Of a stretch of 14,231 bases of DNA, positions 12,854 to 14,231 are shown one piece after another. Source of the DNA: Pseudomonas sp. UBA5782 (lineage in GTDB: Bacteria; Pseudomonadota; Gammaproteobacteria; Pseudomonadales; Pseudomonadaceae); the NCBI GenBank assembly GCA_002418465.1, contig DIEE01000124.1, forward strand, positions 1 to 14,231, given 5' to 3'. The notes beneath the pieces were generated by a model. The model was not told the DNA's origin. It did not search any database and saw nothing but the letters and a program-made list of their open reading frames with translations. A program made the position numbers and the translations under genes. The first letter of the stretch is position 1. Every line of letters starts with the position of its first letter.

Positions 12854-14231
12854 TGAATTTTCTGTATTACCTCGAACCCTTCATCGAACGGCAGAGACCT
12901 TTTTGGAAAGCGGGATGGTTGGACTTCGCGAAGACATTCGCGAAGCCATTGAAAGATGTCGGGTGTGACTTCCGCCTGTTGATTGGCGAGCCGCTGGAGC
13001 CCGAGGCACTCAAGAGAGGGTTCACGCCAGAAGAGCTGTACATCGCGGACTATCAGCCGTTCATTGGCAAGGTGGGTCGCGATTATCTGGACATTACGTC
13101 CCGCTGGTATGACGGTGAAAGCGGTGAGGTTCTTGATGTATTCGCGGCGTATGTAGGTCGCCTTCTGGGCGACTATAAACCCGACGTGATCTTTTCCTTT
13201 TCTCCGGCGCCGTTCCTGAAGCAGGTTTTTCCGGATGCACAGGTCCTGAATATCGAAGTGGGGATGTTCTCCCGCAAGCCCTTTCCGATGACGCTGTATT
13301 TCGATGCCTGTGGCATGTTCAGGGACAGCTACCTGTGCCGGCATGCCGAAGCGATCAACGCCTTTCGTGCCAGTCCAGAAGAGTTGCATTTCGTATCGCA
13401 GCTACGCACGCACTACCTGGATGGGGGCCTCAGAAAGCTGTTGCCGATTGCCGAGGAAATCTACGGTGATCGGTTAAAGGACTTTTCCCAGAGCGTCCTG
13501 TTGCCGTTGCAGTTTTCCGACTACTACGCATTCGATGCCAACTGCGAGTTCTCTTCCCAGTTCGATTATCTGCATCATGTCCTGCGCAACGTGTCTCCCG
13601 ACATCGCCGTGGTAGTTACCGAGCACCCCGAGAACCCGGCGGTAACGGAAGATATCTTCAATTATCTGAAGACAAGGCACCCCAATCTGATCTGGGATCC
13701 GCGGGGGCGGGATATCTATGCCTGCTCGCAGCTGGTCCTGTTGTTATGCGATGCGGTCGTCACCGTCACCTCTTCGGTGGGCATGCATGCACTGTTCTAC
13801 CAGCGCCCCCTGATCGCGCTGGGTGACTCCTACATGACGCCCTTCGCCGATGCCCATAGTCTTGAGCGTCTGAGCGACGTATTGGAGAAAGGCTTCGATG
13901 CGACGCGCGATCACGCGTTGTACTGGCTGTTCAGTCACTACTACGTGCTGTTCGAGTCCATCTACGATGGCGACTGGTTCAAGTCGTTTTGCCTGTCTGT
14001 CGGGCAGGACACGTTCGACAGGGACCGTCCCGTTTATACGCTTGCCCGCCTTGAGGAAGCCTATTTGAAGGGCAGCACGCCAAACCTCGAAGGCGTGCTG
14101 CGTGGCAGCCTCGGTGAAAGCTCGGCGCTGTCTGCCGTCGTAGCTAGCGCGGCCGCGGAAGTCGCCAGGCAAGAGCCTGAGCAGAGCGAAACGGCGCTGG
14201 TGCCTGTGGCGCCAGCGCCAAGCCCCTCCGT
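12853..14231 (+). CDS. Capsule-type (KpsC/KpsS-like) GT-B glycosyltransferase, 3' end outside window
   Basis: The frame is open from ATG 12853 to the right edge: 459 codons without a stop. Start and preceding stop overlap in TGATG, and GGGGAG (12842-12847) serves as ribosome site, so translation is coupled to the fusion gene. The N-terminus is MNFLYYLEPFIERQRPFWKA without signal peptide. The second half carries motifs of capsular polysaccharide/Kdo transferases: LLPLQFSDYYAF, a His-Pro in TEHPENP (His258-Pro259), and TVTSSVGMHALFYQRPLIAL followed by GDS (Ser307-His312 region), which resembles the donor-binding part of GT-B enzymes such as KpsC and KpsS. Such enzymes use CMP-Kdo, which suits the CMP-sugar enzyme next door. 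From about residue 418 the sequence becomes Ala/Glu/Pro-rich, a probable linker to a further domain. Acceptor and sugar are unknown; flagellin is inferred from the location. Confidence 0.75.
   Translation, partial: MNFLYYLEPFIERQRPFWKAGWLDFAKTFAKPLKDVGCDFRLLIGEPLEPEALKRGFTPEELYIADYQPFIGKVGRDYLDITSRWYDGESGEVLDVFAAYVGRLLGDYKPDVIFSFSPAPFLKQVFPDAQVLNIEVGMFSRKPFPMTLYFDACGMFRDSYLCRHAEAINAFRASPEELHFVSQLRTHYLDGGLRKLLPIAEEIYGDRLKDFSQSVLLPLQFSDYYAFDANCEFSSQFDYLHHVLRNVSPDIAVVVTEHPENPAVTEDIFNYLKTRHPNLIWDPRGRDIYACSQLVLLLCDAVVTVTSSVGMHALFYQRPLIALGDSYMTPFADAHSLERLSDVLEKGFDATRDHALYWLFSHYYVLFESIYDGDWFKSFCLSVGQDTFDRDRPVYTLARLEEAYLKGSTPNLEGVLRGSLGESSALSAVVASAAAEVARQEPEQSETALVPVAPAPSPS

Noticed and set aside
1..14231. 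CRISPR array, tRNA or rRNA gene, insertion sequence, attachment site
   Set aside because: No regularly spaced repeats, cloverleaf, transposase-like frame or terminal inverted repeats were seen on either strand.

Overview
The window is a chromosomal piece of a Pseudomonas-type gammaproteobacterium. The evidence is the gene order flgE // flgFGHIJKL, GC-rich codon use, protein lengths close to those I remember for P. aeruginosa (FlgF 247, FlgG 261, FlgH 231, FlgI about 368 residues), a single-chain FlgJ with its own muramidase domain, and sigma-54 promoters in front of flagellar units. All convincing genes are on the + strand. The exact species cannot be read from the sequence.

Layout. Bases 1-781 are the 3' part of the hook gene flgE, entered inside an alanine-rich variable segment. 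Bases 782-961 hold a double hairpin ending in a T-tract (terminator), an AT-rich stretch with an IHF/FleQ-like site, and a textbook sigma-54 promoter. Bases 962-9336 are one tight operon flgF-flgG-flgH-flgI-flgJ-flgK-flgL with gaps of 5-43 nt: proximal rod, distal rod, L-ring, P-ring, rod cap/muramidase, and the two hook-filament junction proteins. Bases 9337-9519 hold a terminator-like hairpin, a 14-bp dyad resembling the FleQ box, and a second near-consensus sigma-54 promoter.

Bases 9520-14231 are four genes in the position that in Pseudomonas (between flgL and fliC) typically holds the strain-variable flagellin glycosylation island. They are (1) a TPR-like plus class I SAM methyltransferase protein; (2) a TylF/MycF-type metal-dependent O-methyltransferase; (3) a fusion of a CMP-sialate-synthetase-like cytidylyltransferase with an RraA-like (HMG/CHA aldolase family) domain; and (4) a GT-B-like protein with capsule-type Kdo transferase motifs that runs off the right edge.

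How they may work together. The flg genes build the rod, rings and junction. The last four genes look like a pathway that makes or selects an ulosonic-type sugar acid, activates it with CMP, transfers it with a Kps-like glycosyltransferase and methylates it, probably on flagellin. The cytidylyltransferase-RraA fusion beside a KpsC/KpsS-like transferase, with no Maf transferase and no NeuB-type synthase in view, is the most unusual part. Its chemistry is inference from domain families, not something the sequence proves.
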